A DNA stretch of 6,134 nucleotides from an uncultured Hungatella sp. Its GTDB lineage: Bacteria > Bacillota > Clostridia > Lachnospirales > Lachnospiraceae. Positions 5,402-6,134 of the stretch are shown piece by piece. The stretch's first letter is position 1, and each line of letters opens with the position of its first letter. The stretch spans positions 1-6,134 of the forward strand of contig CAUEKH010000161.1 of the NCBI GenBank assembly GCA_959018155.1, given 5' to 3'. Under the pieces are notes generated by a model. It had not been told where the DNA came from. It worked only from the letters and a program-made list of their open reading frames with translations, and made no database searches. The position numbers and the translations under genes were made by a program.

Positions 5402-5557
5402 ATGCTTACAGCATTTATTATCATTGTACTATTTTTACTATGCGCCTTTCTCTGCTACTCTGTCATCGCCGCAGGAGGAAATGACCGCGAAAAGGATGAC
5501 GAAGAGCAGCTGGATTATATCCGGCAATGGAAAGAAAAACACCGGAAAATCCGATAG
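5402..5557 (+). CDS. Small single-pass membrane protein, 51 residues, function unknown
   Basis: A short gene with strong support: ATG at 5402-5404, GGAAGGAG 8 bases upstream, its own promoter at 5322-5351, and a stop at 5555-5557. The product begins MLTAFIIIVLFLLCAFLCYS, one hydrophobic helix (about residues 2-24). A charged tail of about 27 residues follows, with acidic EKDDEEQ and basic KEKHRKIR patches. The likely arrangement is a membrane anchor with a short cytoplasmic tail; a cleaved signal peptide is less likely because there is no basic N-terminus. I do not recognise a named family. It diverges from the MerR-methyltransferase gene, so it may be a target of that regulator. Its last 43 bp overlap the 3' end of the convergent VanZ-like gene. 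Confidence 0.8.
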   Translation: MLTAFIIIVLFLLCAFLCYSVIAAGGNDREKDDEEQLDYIRQWKEKHRKIR

Positions 5558-6060
5558 ATAATCCAGCCAATCAGCATACCAATCGTATTCATCACCACGT
5601 CATCCAGCTGGCAGTATCCCCGTTTTGTGAGATACTGAATCCCTTCTATCGCCACACTGCAGACGGCGCCAAACGGCACGCAGAGCCAGCCTCTTCGGAA
5701 CACCGGCCATACCAGAGGCGCCAGAATCCCGAAAGGAACGAACAGCATAATATTTTCCGTAACAAATGAATTTCCCCTGATTCCCTTACCGATCGTACCG
5801 AACAGTTCCAGTGTAACGCCGTCTCTCGAACCGACCTCCCGGTTGAAAAAGACGAGCCAGCTGAGCACCACCAGATAAACCGTCATCAGAAATACCGCCA
5901 CATACGGCGGCTTCCACCTCCGTTCAGAACCGCGCCGGCAATGCCTGTTTTTCACACTCGCCCGGAAACAGAGTATGACGCAGACAAACAGACCGGCGGC
6001 AGCGCCGGCCGGTATGTACTGGATTGCATCTATCATATCTTCCATAATAAATTCAAACAT
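5515..6060 (-). CDS. VanZ-like family membrane protein
   Basis: A 181-residue integral membrane protein of the VanZ-like family. The founding member, from Tn1546, gives low-level teicoplanin resistance; most chromosomal relatives have no proven role. Probable membrane helices lie near residues 13-32, 52-72, 101-120, 124-145 and 154-172. The family pattern is clear: NIMLFVPFG (103-111), SVAIEGIQ (135-142) and QLDDVVMNTIGMLIGW (151-166). Between helices 1 and 2 is a strongly basic loop (KNRHCRRGSERRWK). The ATG at 6058-6060 follows GGGAGGAAAGT, a strong site; a GTG at 6103-6105 would add 15 residues but lies inside a hairpin and has no such site. The 3' end overlaps the last 43 bp of the convergent small membrane protein gene with no terminator between them. 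Confidence 0.9.
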   Translation of the reverse strand: MFEFIMEDMIDAIQYIPAGAAAGLFVCVILCFRASVKNRHCRRGSERRWKPPYVAVFLMTVYLVVLSWLVFFNREVGSRDGVTLELFGTIGKGIRGNSFVTENIMLFVPFGILAPLVWPVFRRGWLCVPFGAVCSVAIEGIQYLTKRGYCQLDDVVMNTIGMLIGWIIYRIFRCFSFHCRI

Positions 6061-6082
6061 ACTTTCCTCCCGATCGATCAGA

Positions 6083-6120
6083 ATAGGAAAAGAGCAGAAA
6101 ATCACCGGATTCTCTGCTCT
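6083..6120 (-). terminator. Terminator-like hairpin upstream of the VanZ-like gene
   Basis: AGAGCAGA (6091-6098) pairs with TCTGCTCT (6113-6120). After one mismatch, AATC (6100-6103) pairs with GATT (6108-6111) around a 4-base loop. On the minus strand the stem is followed by TTTCCTATTC, a short U-rich tail. It may end an upstream minus-strand gene outside the window, or act as an attenuator in the VanZ leader, since only 30 bases separate it from the VanZ start and no promoter fits between. On the plus strand a T6 run occurs only 8 bases past the stem, at the window edge. Confidence 0.55.
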
Positions 6121-6134
6121 CAGTTCTATTTTTT

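Overview
The window reads as chromosomal DNA of a Gram-positive, low-to-moderate GC member of the Firmicutes, probably a gut clostridium of the Lachnospiraceae type. This is inferred from the AGGAGG-type ribosome binding sites, the sigma-A-like promoters, the amino acid texture of the dTDP-rhamnose enzymes, and the presence of VanZ-like and MerR-type accessory genes. No species is assigned.

Positions 1-2851 hold a minus-strand dTDP-L-rhamnose operon, read as promoter, long repetitive leader, rfbA, rfbB, rfbD. rfbA makes dTDP-glucose, rfbB dehydrates it to the 4-keto-6-deoxy sugar, and rfbD makes the final reduction to dTDP-L-rhamnose. rfbD runs off the left edge. The 3,5-epimerase gene rfbC is not in the part seen. 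The leader is unusual: a candidate promoter at 2821-2851 fires almost directly into nine tandem copies of a 16-bp unit (2674-2815), followed by an A-rich, roughly 9-bp repeat tract (2476-2567) that ends just before the rfbA ribosome binding site.

Positions 2852-4083 are visibly more AT-rich than the flanks. They hold one gene, a RimJ/RimL-type GNAT acetyltransferase (3165-3731, minus), between two gene-less stretches. The left stretch has small hairpins and open reading remnants. The right one has an imperfect palindrome of about 89 bp (3859-3947). The region looks like an acquired insert, but its borders are not defined.

Positions 4084-6134 hold a regulatory module. A MerR-type DNA-binding domain fused to a SAM-dependent methyltransferase (minus) diverges from a 51-residue single-pass membrane protein (plus, 5402-5557). 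Their promoters overlap on one palindromic -10 box (CATTATATAATG), with paired TTGAATATAC repeats beside it. The membrane protein gene runs convergently into a VanZ-like membrane protein gene (minus, 5515-6060), and the two coding regions overlap by 43 bp. A terminator-like hairpin lies just upstream of the VanZ-like gene. The strongest leads are the divergent MerR-methyltransferase/mini-membrane-protein pair and the two tandem-repeat arrays in the rhamnose operon leader.
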